Positions 26,604-33,058 are shown, counted from the stretch's first letter. The stretch: 33,058 nt of DNA from Thermodesulfobacteriota bacterium (GCA_040753795.1 JBFMDX010000028.1:12931-45988); one strand, 5' to 3'. Notes: generated from the sequence alone by a model not told the origin. Numbers and translations: made by a program.

Positions 26604-26688
26604 TAAATGATTTCTTATATTTATTTTCCGGTCGGAAATTTCCGCCCGGATTCAATTAATGTCATTTAAGAAAAGAGAGGAAATGTGT

Positions 26689-28233
26689 ATGAAAAAAAAA
26701 TCGACTTCCTGTCACGTTTTCAGACATCGGTCCTTGTTTTCGAACTCATCGGAGGCGCTGTTGTATCCGTGGAAAACCGGAAAATTATTTTTAACGATTT
26801 TATTGCTCGCCGTTGCGGGCATGTTTATCTGCCAGGGACAGGCGATGGCTGAAGAGGAAAAGGTCAAGCGCGTCTTAAAAAGCAGCATGGAGGAGGATTA
26901 TCTGATCCTTCCGGACAAGGCCGAGTCGTTTCTGGATATTTTCCAGAAATCAATGATATACGGCCGGGCCCGGGCCCACTACATGTGGCTGGACAGGACC
27001 GACGAGGACAACTCCAAAAAGGCTGAAATCGACGGCAGAACGGTGCAGGGGGTTGATCCCACGGGCTTTGCCGTGGGCGGCAGCATGATCTGGAAAACAG
27101 CGCCGCTGGCCGGATTGAGCGCCACTCTGGGATACTATGTGGCGAATGATCTGGGGGTTATCGATGACGAAGACATCGCCCTGGGCAAGTCCGGCAAGGA
27201 CACTTTCGACCGGAGAAAGTACACCGGCAGGGACGGCAACACCCATTACGAGTCCAATGACCTTTACGTCATGGCCCAGTCTTATGCCCAGTATCACCTT
27301 GGCAAGACCGATATCCGGGGCGGACGACAGATCTTCGAGAGTTTCCTGACGGCCTCCAATGACACCAAAATGATCCCCAACACCTTCCTCGGCGCCAGCG
27401 TCGTCAGCCAGGATCTTCCTCAAACCACCGTCAAGGCCGGCTGGTTTGCCGCCCAGAAACTCAGGGATCACAATACTTTTCATGACGTCATCCTGGTGGA
27501 CGGCTGGCATGAAAACGACGACAGCGGCTCCCACGTCCGCTACACCGAAGCCAACGGCGGTAAAAAAGGCCATGATCTGATGGTACTTGGCGCGACCAAC
27601 AAGTCCGTCAAGGACCTGCAGCTGGATTTCTGGGTAACCGGCGTCACCGACCTGTTTTATTCCGTCATGTCCGAGGCCAACTACACCATTAAGCTTACCG
27701 ATGACCTGTCCATTACGCCGGGCGCCCGTTACTTCCGTCAGTATGACGAGGGGATAGACGATGTCACCATGAACGGGCAGACGGCGGCACAGATCGACGC
27801 CTTTGATCATGACGATGTCATCAATGGCCGCGCCGACGCCTATTTGTACGCCTTGCGTTTGGTCGGGGCGTTCAAGGATCATAAGTTAACCCTGGGTTAT
27901 CATAATAACTCCCAGAACGGTGACGTGATCGCGCCCTGGAGAGGATTCCCCACCGGCGGCTACACCCGGACCACCGGGGAGGTGAACTGGACCGCCGGCA
28001 CAAAAGCCGAATATGCCAGCTGGGCATGGAAAATCACCAAAGCTTTCCGTACGGTTTTGTCCGCGGCAAAGAACAACAGGAGCGGGGATAACACCAATAC
28101 GACCATCTGGCAGGGCGATTTCATTTACAGTTTCCGTAAGGATCTTGAGGGTAAAATAAAGCTGATGAGTCATGACGGATGGGGAGAATCCGATTATGAC
28201 GAAGCCCGGTTCGAGGTGAACTGGTTGTTTTAA
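26689..28233 (+). CDS. OprD-like outer-membrane porin
   Basis: 514 aa. The ATG at 26689 is preceded by GAGAGGAA; an ATG at 26659 lacks such a site. A long basic N-region (about 32 aa) leads to a hydrophobic core (LFLTILLLAVAGMFI) and cleavage near QAMA/EEE. The mature protein is rich in alternating beta strands with the family-like segments IRGGRQIFESFLTASNDTKMIP and QTTVKAGWFAAQKLRDHNTFH. It ends in NWLF, the terminal aromatic residue expected for BAM assembly. Members are 18-stranded channels for small organic acids, amino acids or peptides; the substrate here is unknown. The gene has its own AT-rich promoter and is followed 120 nt later by the OmpA-type gene with a separate promoter. Confidence 0.85.
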   Translation: MKKKSTSCHVFRHRSLFSNSSEALLYPWKTGKLFLTILLLAVAGMFICQGQAMAEEEKVKRVLKSSMEEDYLILPDKAESFLDIFQKSMIYGRARAHYMWLDRTDEDNSKKAEIDGRTVQGVDPTGFAVGGSMIWKTAPLAGLSATLGYYVANDLGVIDDEDIALGKSGKDTFDRRKYTGRDGNTHYESNDLYVMAQSYAQYHLGKTDIRGGRQIFESFLTASNDTKMIPNTFLGASVVSQDLPQTTVKAGWFAAQKLRDHNTFHDVILVDGWHENDDSGSHVRYTEANGGKKGHDLMVLGATNKSVKDLQLDFWVTGVTDLFYSVMSEANYTIKLTDDLSITPGARYFRQYDEGIDDVTMNGQTAAQIDAFDHDDVINGRADAYLYALRLVGAFKDHKLTLGYHNNSQNGDVIAPWRGFPTGGYTRTTGEVNWTAGTKAEYASWAWKITKAFRTVLSAAKNNRSGDNTNTTIWQGDFIYSFRKDLEGKIKLMSHDGWGESDYDEARFEVNWLF

Positions 28234-28256
28234 GCGGCCGGCCCCGGCAGTTTATG

Positions 28257-28285
28257 TTGACAATTATCAATTTATTTATTATTGT
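28257..28285 (+). promoter_or_regulatory. Candidate sigma-70 promoter of the OmpA-type gene
   Basis: A perfect TTGACA (28257-28262), 17-bp spacer and TATTGT (28280-28285), about 68 nt before the ATG at 28354. The AT-rich context fits a strong constitutive promoter. Confidence 0.5.
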
Positions 28286-28353
28286 CCGATACTCATCGGT
28301 GATGATTTTGCAGACAGGATCATGACAATATACTTGAACTAAAGGGGGAAACT

Positions 28354-28965
28354 ATGAAACATCGGAATTCTTTTTTACTGGTCGCGATGATTTGCCTGCT
28401 GGCGGTTCTGGCCGTTAATGCCGACGCCGGCAAAACAACGGAGAAAAGCCCGCTGACAATATCTCCCAAAACCGGCGTCATGCCTTCGGATTATGATCTG
28501 CAGGATCGCATGGCCGTAGGCGTCGGTCGGACGTTCTATCTCGGCGGCGCGCCTGACGGCGATAATGACGGCGTGGCGGACGAGATGGACGACTGCCCGG
28601 ATACCATAGCCGGCGTCGGCGTGGACCAGCGCGGCTGCTGGGTCGTTGCCTTTTTCGGGCTGGGAAAGGCGAAAGTCACCACCAAGTATTTCAAAAATCT
28701 GAACCAGGTCGTCGACATCATGAAAAAGAATCCTGACCTGAAGGTTGAGGTCCAGGGCCATACCTGCACCATCGGATCATTGAACGGTAATCAGAAGCTG
28801 TCGGAAAAACGCGCCCAGGCCGTCTACGACTATCTGGCCAAAAAGGGGATTGACGGCTCCCGCATGAGCTGCAAGGGGTACGCCTACAACAAACCGGCCG
28901 CCTCCAATGACTCGGCGGCGGGCAAGGCCCACAACCGGCGGACCACGTTACAGCCGGTTCGGTAG
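28354..28965 (+). CDS. OmpA-family protein with a TSP3-type calcium motif
   Basis: 203 aa. Signal peptide (cleavage near NADA25). Residues about 67-83 hold one thrombospondin type-3-like repeat (DGDNDGVADEMDDCPDT), a calcium-binding linker, with a likely C81-C95 disulfide. Residues about 100-203 form the OmpA C-terminal peptidoglycan-binding domain (LKVEVQGHTCTIG, NQKLSEKRAQAV, NRRTTLQPV). There is no N-terminal beta-barrel, so it is probably periplasmic or loosely membrane-associated. The usual GHTD aspartate that contacts diaminopimelate is a cysteine (C138), while the arginine R153 is kept. AAGGGGG precedes the ATG. A strong terminator follows 97 nt downstream. Confidence 0.9.
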   Translation: MKHRNSFLLVAMICLLAVLAVNADAGKTTEKSPLTISPKTGVMPSDYDLQDRMAVGVGRTFYLGGAPDGDNDGVADEMDDCPDTIAGVGVDQRGCWVVAFFGLGKAKVTTKYFKNLNQVVDIMKKNPDLKVEVQGHTCTIGSLNGNQKLSEKRAQAVYDYLAKKGIDGSRMSCKGYAYNKPAASNDSAAGKAHNRRTTLQPVR

Positions 28966-29061
28966 CCGGCAGGATATAGCCGGTCGGTTTAGTTAAGGCA
29001 AAGGCAATTTTAAAAAGGCAGTGAAACCGGACATGACGACCGGTTAATGTGTGACATCAGT

Positions 29062-29106
29062 AAAGCCCGGGCGGAAAACGTGAGATTTCGCCCGGGCTTT
29101 GTTTTG
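29062..29106 (+). terminator. Rho-independent terminator
   Basis: AAAGCCCGGGCG (29062-29073) and CGCCCGGGCTTT (29089-29100) form a perfect 12-bp stem followed by GTTTTG. It ends the OmpA-type transcript. It lies only 29 nt before the start codon of the next gene. A weaker stem, AACCGG/CCGGTT, lies just before it near 29025-29045. Confidence 0.85.
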
Positions 29107-29129
29107 ATCGTATCTTGTAGAGGATATCC

Positions 29130-30281
29130 ATGCGATTAGACAAGATGCTGGCCCCGGCCCGGCTGCTGCTGGCTGCGGTTTCGCTATTTCTGTTGTGCTG
29201 TTACGGCTGTGCCTGGTGGGGTGCTAAAGGGGATCAGGCCGGCGTGCTTCAAAAAACCGCGTCGACTGAAGATGCCGACCGGAAAGATCCCACTCAGGAT
29301 CAGGTCGTGTTCCGCGGTCAGGTGATGACGGCCGCGGAGAGACAGGCCGTTCTGGACAGGGAAAAAGCGGAGGCGGAAACGGAGGCGCTGCGCCGGCAGT
29401 CGGAAATCGCCCGGCTGATGGCCGACGGCAGGGCGCATTTACAGGAAAGCCGGTGGGACGCCGCCATCGAATCGTTTAACAACGTCCTGGCCCTGGACGC
29501 TGCCCACATGGAAGCGCGCCGGCTGCTGGCAAAAGCCGAACAGGGCAGGGAGGATGAATTCAAGAAAGCCTATACCAATGACCTTGGCATGACCTTTGTG
29601 TGGATAGAGCCGGGCGGTTTCCAGATGGGCAGCCCGTCAAAAGAGCAGGGCCGGTATGGTGATGAGGTCCAGCACCCGGTGATTCTGACCAGGGGATTCT
29701 ACCTGCAGACCACTGAAGTGACCCAGGGGCAGTGGAAAAAGATCATGAACGATAACCCGGCCTTTTTTAAAGAGTGCGGGGATAACTGCCCGGTGGAGCA
29801 GGTCTCCTGGAATGACGTCCGGGGCTTTATCAGCCGCTTGAACAAAAAGACCGGCCGGATTTATCGTCTGCCGACCGAGGCCGAGTGGGAGTATGCCTGC
29901 CGGGCGGGAACCACCGGGCTGTTTCATACCGGTGACTGCCTGACCGATGCCCAGGCCAATTATGACAGCGCCATTTCCTTTTACGGATGCCCCAGGGGGA
30001 AACTGAGGGGCAAACCCGTGCCGGTAAAAAGTTTCCCGCCCAACGCCTGGGGATTGTATGACATGCACGGCAATGTCTGGGAATGGTGCGCGGACTGGTA
30101 CGGGGATTATCCTTCAGGCAGCGTTAAAGATCCGGCCGGCCCGGATTCGGGCGCCAGCCGCGTGAATCGCGGGGGCTGCTGGAACCGGGATGCGGTTTAC
30201 TGCCGCTCGGCCATCCGCAATGACGATGCGCCGGACTCCCGGTTCAATAACCTGGGCTTCCGGCTGGTGCTTCAGCCGTAG
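29130..30281 (+). CDS. Lipoprotein-like protein with a formylglycine-enzyme-fold domain, probably non-catalytic
   Basis: 383 aa. A hydrophobic N-terminus with C23, C24 and C27 suggests a lipoprotein or signal anchor, though no lipobox is perfect. A charged helical region (65-100) and a TPR-like helix pair (about 98-138) precede a SUMF1/FGE-sulfatase domain (about 150-383). That domain carries FVWIEPGGFQMGS, TTEVTQGQW, YRLPTEAEWEYACRAG, GNVWEWCADW, RGGCW and NLGFRLV. The two active-site cysteines of true formylglycine-generating enzymes fall on Ala and Ser in my hand alignment of NRDAVYCRSAIR; the one nearby cysteine (C358) is out of register. It is therefore more likely a structural or ligand-binding module in the envelope than a sulfatase activator. 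AGAGGA sits 5 nt before the ATG. The 3' end overlaps the convergent VOC gene by 38 bp. Confidence 0.85.
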   Translation: MRLDKMLAPARLLLAAVSLFLLCCYGCAWWGAKGDQAGVLQKTASTEDADRKDPTQDQVVFRGQVMTAAERQAVLDREKAEAETEALRRQSEIARLMADGRAHLQESRWDAAIESFNNVLALDAAHMEARRLLAKAEQGREDEFKKAYTNDLGMTFVWIEPGGFQMGSPSKEQGRYGDEVQHPVILTRGFYLQTTEVTQGQWKKIMNDNPAFFKECGDNCPVEQVSWNDVRGFISRLNKKTGRIYRLPTEAEWEYACRAGTTGLFHTGDCLTDAQANYDSAISFYGCPRGKLRGKPVPVKSFPPNAWGLYDMHGNVWEWCADWYGDYPSGSVKDPAGPDSGASRVNRGGCWNRDAVYCRSAIRNDDAPDSRFNNLGFRLVLQP

Positions 30282-30648
30282 CGGAAGCTTCTTTACGCCA
30301 TATTTCCAGACGGTGCCCTTCCGGATCCCGCAGATAAAACACCCGGGCGCCCCAGGGATGCGTCCTGATATCCGTGGGGTTCAGTCCAATTTCTCCGGCC
30401 GCCCGATGGGCCGCTTCAATGTCGTCGACCTCCAGGGTAATGGTGACGCCCTGTCCCCGGCAACTTTTTACGGAAGACCGCTTTTCATCGGCGATGCTGA
30501 TGAACGCCCCGTCGCCTGACCGGAATTCCACGAACCAGTCCGAGGAAAAGGTCACCGGCAGTTCCAGCCGGTCCCGGTAGAACCGCACGGTTTCCTCCCA
30601 TTTGCCGCAGTACAGGATCGTATTGGCGGATTTGACGGCGATCGGCAT
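30244..30648 (-). CDS. VOC-superfamily protein (glyoxalase/bleomycin-resistance type)
   Basis: 134 aa. Two beta-alpha-beta-beta-beta units, with SANTILYCGKWEETVRFYRDRLELPV at the start and VFYLRDPEGHRLEIWRKE as the closing strand with a conserved glutamate. The N-terminal metal-ligand histidine is missing, so a binding or bleomycin-resistance-type role is as likely as catalysis. It starts 6 nt after the ppnP stop on the same strand. The C-terminal tail (ATAEAPAGSPGY) is coded in DNA overlapping the convergent FGE-fold gene, so this tail may be a recent extension by loss of an earlier stop. Confidence 0.8.
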   Translation of the reverse strand: MPIAVKSANTILYCGKWEETVRFYRDRLELPVTFSSDWFVEFRSGDGAFISIADEKRSSVKSCRGQGVTITLEVDDIEAAHRAAGEIGLNPTDIRTHPWGARVFYLRDPEGHRLEIWRKEASATAEAPAGSPGY

Positions 30649-30654
30649 TGTTCT

Positions 30655-30969
30655 TTATTTGATATAAGAACAGCAGTAGTCGGTAAGGCTTTTGACGTTC
30701 AGGCCGAATTTGGATTTGGCCGGGACTTCAAATTGTCCCCCGCCTTTTATCGTTTTCCATCCCTCGCTTTCCGATATCAATACATCCAGTTCGCCGGAGA
30801 GGATTTCCATGATCTCTTTAACATCCGTGTTGAACTCATATTTTCCCGGGGCCATAATGCCAAGGGTTTTGCGCGAGCCGTCCGGGAAGACAACCGTGCG
30901 GCTGGTGACTTTGCCGTCAAAATAAACATTGGCCTTTTTAATGACAGTCACATTCTTAAATTCGGACAT
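30655..30969 (-). CDS. ppnP: Pyrimidine/purine nucleoside phosphorylase (PpnP, DUF1255 family)
   Basis: 104 aa, one small cupin-like beta-barrel. It phosphorolyses a broad range of nucleosides to free base plus ribose 1-phosphate. Family landmarks are [54 protein letters not shown] and the C-terminal YCCSYIK. A longer frame extends to 31029, but GAGGAA just upstream and the family length favour the ATG at 30969. It is followed at 6 nt by the VOC gene, and the DUF3574 lipoprotein gene lies 79 nt upstream on the same strand. Confidence 0.9.
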   Translation of the reverse strand: MSEFKNVTVIKKANVYFDGKVTSRTVVFPDGSRKTLGIMAPGKYEFNTDVKEIMEILSGELDVLISESEGWKTIKGGGQFEVPAKSKFGLNVKSLTDYCCSYIK

Positions 30970-31048
30970 ATCGTTCTTCCTCTTTTTACGGGTTGTATTC
31001 CAGGGCCGCTGAAAGCGTTCCCGCACCATTCGTTTATGAAGTTATCCC

Positions 31049-31441
31049 TTACTCGTTGAAATCGGCGTCCACTTCCGACCGGATCTGAAGAACCGACTCC
31101 TGATGGAACTGCTGTTTGTAGGACCGGGCTATTTCATCCAGCTTTCTGACGGTGCTTTCCCTGTCGGGAGATACGACCATCAGCATCATTGAAGGCTCGG
31201 CGTAGATTGTTGCCCCGCTTTGCCAGTATCCCTGGGCGCTGTACAAGGTAAACCCGTCAGGGAAGCGCGTGACGATTTGTTCATCCCTGAATCGTTCCCA
31301 GTCCTGATCGGAAATCCTCGTCTGGCCGGCATCGGAAGAAAGCCCGAAGCACACCTCATATTTTGTCCATTGCGGCTGACCCGCGCATCCCGAGACCAGA
31401 AGCAGTATGGCCGGTAAAGTGAGACGCAAGTAACGTTTCAT
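31049..31441 (-). CDS. DUF3574-family lipoprotein
   Basis: 130 aa from the ATG at 31441, chosen because it directly begins a lipoprotein signal (MKRYLRLTLPAILLLVSGC) with lipobox LVSGC and lipidated C19. A longer frame to 31507 would bury it. The mature part (YEVCFGLSSDAGQTRISDQDWERF, VTRFPDGFTLYSAQGYW) matches my memory of DUF3574, a small alpha/beta domain of unknown function, often periplasmic. With glycine at +2 there is no Asp inner-membrane retention signal, so outer-membrane sorting is expected. The ribosome-binding site is weak. Confidence 0.8.
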   Translation of the reverse strand: MKRYLRLTLPAILLLVSGCAGQPQWTKYEVCFGLSSDAGQTRISDQDWERFRDEQIVTRFPDGFTLYSAQGYWQSGATIYAEPSMMLMVVSPDRESTVRKLDEIARSYKQQFHQESVLQIRSEVDADFNE

Positions 31442-31544
31442 ATTGGTTTCGATTATTCCGGAGACGGCCACGGGTGACCCTGGAAACTTGTTGCCGGGGA
31501 AACACAAGAAGCGCTTTGATCTCCTGAGTGCATAGCCGTTAGAG

Positions 31545-31607
31545 GGCTAACGACAAGCCTCCGGGGTGCCGCGCCTCGCGGCGTCCTCCAGGAGGCACAT
31601 GTTGGCC
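31545..31607. other. attC-like structured site (possible integron recombination site)
   Basis: GGCTAAC (31545-31551) pairs with GTTGGCC (31601-31607), each 6/7 to the R-box consensus RYYYAAC/GTTRRRY. Inside are 5-nt and 4-nt spacers, then GCCTCC (31557-31562) pairing with GGAGGC (31591-31596) like L boxes. A terminal hairpin GCCGCG-CCT-CGCGGC (31568-31582) follows. The total of 63 nt is in the attC size range. A further stem CGTTAG/CTAACG (31537-31552) overlaps the left R box. Orientation cannot be fixed. No integrase or second attC was seen, so it may be an isolated site or an unrelated structured RNA. Confidence 0.35.
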
Positions 31608-31735
31608 GCTTTCCCATGTGACCTAAATTATGATTAGCTGAGCAAAAGAACAGCCTTAAACAAGAGCCGATGACAAGAGGAGCGGTGCGTATTTCATGGA
31701 TCATTTCCTTTTGGCCCTGGCGGTGAAGCAGCCTG

Positions 31736-31779
31736 GTTCCGCGGCAAGCGCAGCCCGCCGCGGGAACAGGCCGCGGAAC
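31736..31779. repeat. 10-bp perfect inverted repeat with an alternative inner arm
   Basis: GTTCCGCGGC (31736-31745) is the exact reverse complement of GCCGCGGAAC (31770-31779). A near copy, GCCGCGGGAAC, lies between them (about 31757-31767), so the left arm could pair with either. The region 31508-31963 has no credible gene on either strand: the only long frame there has an unnatural cysteine- and arginine-rich composition. Confidence 0.55.
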
Positions 31780-31963
31780 GAAGCAATCCCTTGTTGGCTG
31801 AAGCGATTCAATTGACAAGAAGAGTTTTGCAGTGTGAGACATTATTCAGCTATGCACGCAATGGAAATAGTAGCCCGCATACTTCTCGATGCTTTGCGGC
31901 AGAGACAAAAACGCGGCCCGCTCCGGATGACGGGATGGGGCGAAGTTCAATACGGACTATCAA

Positions 31964-32506
31964 TTAGTCGAAGTAGAAACGAACGCTGAGAAGGATGCGG
32001 ACTTCGTCATCCTGCACCTCTCCGTCTTCACTATCGACGAAGATATCATCGGTGGCAATAAGGTAGCTGCCGTCCACGGCAAGAGCAACGTCGTCGCGGA
32101 TGAAGTACTTCGCGCCGCCGCCGACCGAAAAGACGGCGGCGTCGGTGTCAATATCGCTATCGTCGGCTTCGGCATCGGCCCAGACAGCGCCGGCGCTCAG
32201 GAACGGCACAAGAGCCGAATCAAGTACGAGGTTGTACTCGGCACGGACTCCCAACTCGGTGCTCATGTAGAAATCGTTGTCGCGTAATCCAGCGACCGCG
32301 GCAACTTCGATGCCGTCGGCGACGAACTGGCCGTAGGCGAGCTGAATTTGGACTTCATCTCCCATCAGATAGATGTATCCTGCACCTTCAAGAACCTTGG
32401 TTCCCTTGTCCAGATTCGGGGTAACTCGGCTGGATTCCTTTTCAGCGGCGAACGCCGAACCCGCCAACATAGCTGCGAGTGCAAACACAAACCATTTTTT
32501 ACTCAT
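31964..32506 (-). CDS. Small outer-membrane beta-barrel protein
   Basis: 180 aa. Signal peptide MSKKWFVFALAAMLAGSAFA with cleavage before AEKES. The mature 160 residues alternate polar and hydrophobic in about eight strands (YIYLMGDEVQIQLAYGQF, STELGVRAEYNLVL, FSVGGGAKYFIRDDVALAVDGSYL) and end in ILLSVRFYFD. This fits an OmpA/OmpX/OmpW-like eight-stranded barrel, though the last residue is Asp rather than Phe. It has many acidic residues in loops (DAEADDSDIDTD). AGGAGGAA lies before the ATG. The role is unknown; it could be a porin, an adhesin or a stress-induced barrel. It is monocistronic as far as the window shows. Confidence 0.82.
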   Translation of the reverse strand: MSKKWFVFALAAMLAGSAFAAEKESSRVTPNLDKGTKVLEGAGYIYLMGDEVQIQLAYGQFVADGIEVAAVAGLRDNDFYMSTELGVRAEYNLVLDSALVPFLSAGAVWADAEADDSDIDTDAAVFSVGGGAKYFIRDDVALAVDGSYLIATDDIFVDSEDGEVQDDEVRILLSVRFYFD

Positions 32507-32581
32507 CTGCTGTTCCTCCTGTTTTGTTAACGTTTACGACACGGGAAAGGATCACCCTTCAAGTAGCCCATGACCCTACAC

Positions 32582-32610
32582 ATTGTAGCATTCGGTTAAC
32601 CGCTCAAATC
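32582..32610 (-). promoter_or_regulatory. Candidate promoter with an internal palindrome for the beta-barrel gene
   Basis: On the minus strand TACAAT (32587-32582) is a 5/6 -10 box about 75 nt before the ATG. The best -35 at 17-bp spacing is weak (GATTTG, 32610-32605). A perfect 10-bp palindrome CGGTTAACCG (32593-32602) sits between them, where a repressor would bind. Confidence 0.35.
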
Positions 32611-32750
32611 CTTACGCATGTTTCTTCTTATTCAACGGCGAAAGCCAATGGCAGCCAGGGCTTCCACAGACTTTCTTAAATGTTGTTGATGTTCAATTCC
32701 CCCGAGATTTCAAAACCCGTGTGCCCTGGCTGTCCACTTGAGCTTTCTGG

Positions 32751-32999
32751 TTATGTGTTTTTATATTTTTCAAATTTTAATCTAAAGATAGTTACGTAAA
32801 AATACCACAAAAATAAGAGCACGAATAAACCCAATAAAGTAATAGAAAGAAATGTAATTGTTGTTGGTTCAAAAAAATTTTTTCCAAAAGAATGTATAAA
32901 TATTGCCAGGCAAGCGATGACCACAAGTGGATACCTGAATTTTGCACGGCCATTAGCATAAAATAGAAGGAACCATCTGGGGCTCCTGTTATATTGAGG
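32751..32999 (-). pseudogene. Truncated membrane-protein frame in AT-rich DNA
   Basis: On the minus strand a frame reads ...RWFLLFYANGRAKFRYPLVV, then two hydrophobic segments (PLVVIACLAIFIHSFG and FLSITLLGLFVLLFLWYFYVTIF) and a basic end KFEKYKNT with TAA at 32751-32753. The frame is open to a TGA at 33051-33053 but contains no ATG; a GTG at the second hydrophobic V is the only weak start. Its low GC differs sharply from the rest of the window. I read it as the 3' end of a small membrane-protein gene that lost its start, perhaps cut by the element beginning near 32972. It could also be chance. Confidence 0.35.
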
Positions 33000-33042
33000 T
33001 TTGACGAAGAACCGACAATATAAAAGGAGGTACCCAGATGGT
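32972..33042. promoter_or_regulatory. Long imperfect hairpin burying a ribosome-binding site and start codon
   Basis: The left arm 32972-32996 (ACCATCTGGG...TATATTG) is nearly the reverse complement of 33016-33042, with a 19-nt loop. The right arm contains AGGAGGT (33025-33031) and the ATG at 33038. A transcript entering from the left would fold and hide the start. One started inside would not. The arms could also be terminal inverted repeats of a mobile element. Confidence 0.6.
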
Positions 33043-33058
33043 AAAACGCGTCAAGAAG
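33038..33058 (+). CDS. Start of an unidentified gene, cut by the window edge
   Basis: Only seven codons (MVKRVKK) are visible. The call rests on an excellent ribosome-binding site, AGGAGGT (33025-33031), 6 nt before the ATG. The basic N-terminus and the surrounding inverted repeat would suit a transposase or other DNA-binding protein, but nothing more can be said from this sequence. Confidence 0.5.

Noticed and set aside
29130-30281. Sulfatase-activating formylglycine-generating enzyme
   Set aside because: The fold matches, but the catalytic cysteine pair does not align, and no sulfatase gene is nearby.
31453-31842. 129-codon minus-strand frame between the DUF3574 and barrel genes
   Set aside because: Its composition is cysteine-, arginine- and proline-rich without any domain pattern, and it overlaps the structured attC-like site. 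I treat 31508-31963 as non-coding.

Overview
The window looks like the chromosome of a strictly anaerobic, Gram-negative bacterium, most likely a Desulfobacterota (sulfate-reducer-like) lineage. This is inferred from gene content: a glycyl radical enzyme with its radical-SAM activase, a sodium-pumping acyl-CoA decarboxylase, three COG1033-type RND/MMPL exporters, outer-membrane proteins (OprD-like porin, OmpA, a small beta-barrel) and interspersed palindromic repeats. Most genes are GC-rich. The right end (about 32.7-33.06 kb) is clearly AT-rich and looks foreign or decayed. No rRNA, tRNA or CRISPR was seen.

Layout. (1) 1-2301: an HD-GYP response regulator with a good sigma-54 promoter and a decayed histidine-kinase C-terminus behind it. 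Two arrays of REP-like palindromes with GTAG heads flank this locus. (2) 2302-7718, minus strand: an enoyl-CoA hydratase, glycyl radical enzyme and activase operon, then an FMN split-barrel protein across a repeat-bearing gap. (3) 7910-10399: RND exporter 1, divergent from that operon and convergent with a CNNM/CBS membrane protein. (4) 19012-11594, minus strand: a tightly packed run of carboxyltransferase alpha (mmdA-like), beta (Na+ pump), an extended gamma (OadG) and a biotin carrier, then DedA and RND exporter 2. (5) 19234-22865: RND exporter 3 and an AI-2E permease overlapping by ATGA. (6) 26323-22933, minus strand: a class II aldolase/SDR fusion, a VOC protein and an LsrF-like class I aldolase/thiolase. 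(7) 26689-30281: OprD-like porin, OmpA/TSP3 protein and a formylglycine-enzyme-fold lipoprotein. (8) 31441-30244, minus strand: DUF3574 lipoprotein, PpnP and a VOC protein. (9) 31.5-33.06 kb: an attC-like structured site, a small beta-barrel protein, a truncated membrane-protein frame, and the start of a gene whose ribosome-binding site is buried in a hairpin.

How the genes fit together. The decarboxylase operon would convert a CoA-thioester decarboxylation, probably of methylmalonyl-CoA, into a sodium gradient. The glycyl radical operon is a second anaerobic module whose substrate cannot be read from sequence. Its CxE active-site motif and its crotonase neighbour suggest carbon-skeleton breakdown ending in CoA esters. 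The aldolase/SDR-VOC-LsrF trio looks like sugar-phosphate or deoxy-sugar catabolism. Envelope transport recurs throughout: three exporters of one superfamily, two of which lack the usual acidic residue in the first half of the proton relay.

The observations most worth a second look are the GTAG-headed BIME-like arrays, the glycyl radical operon, the extended gamma subunit, the half-relay RND exporters, the LsrF trio without lsr partners, the attC-like site and the start-codon hairpin at the right edge.
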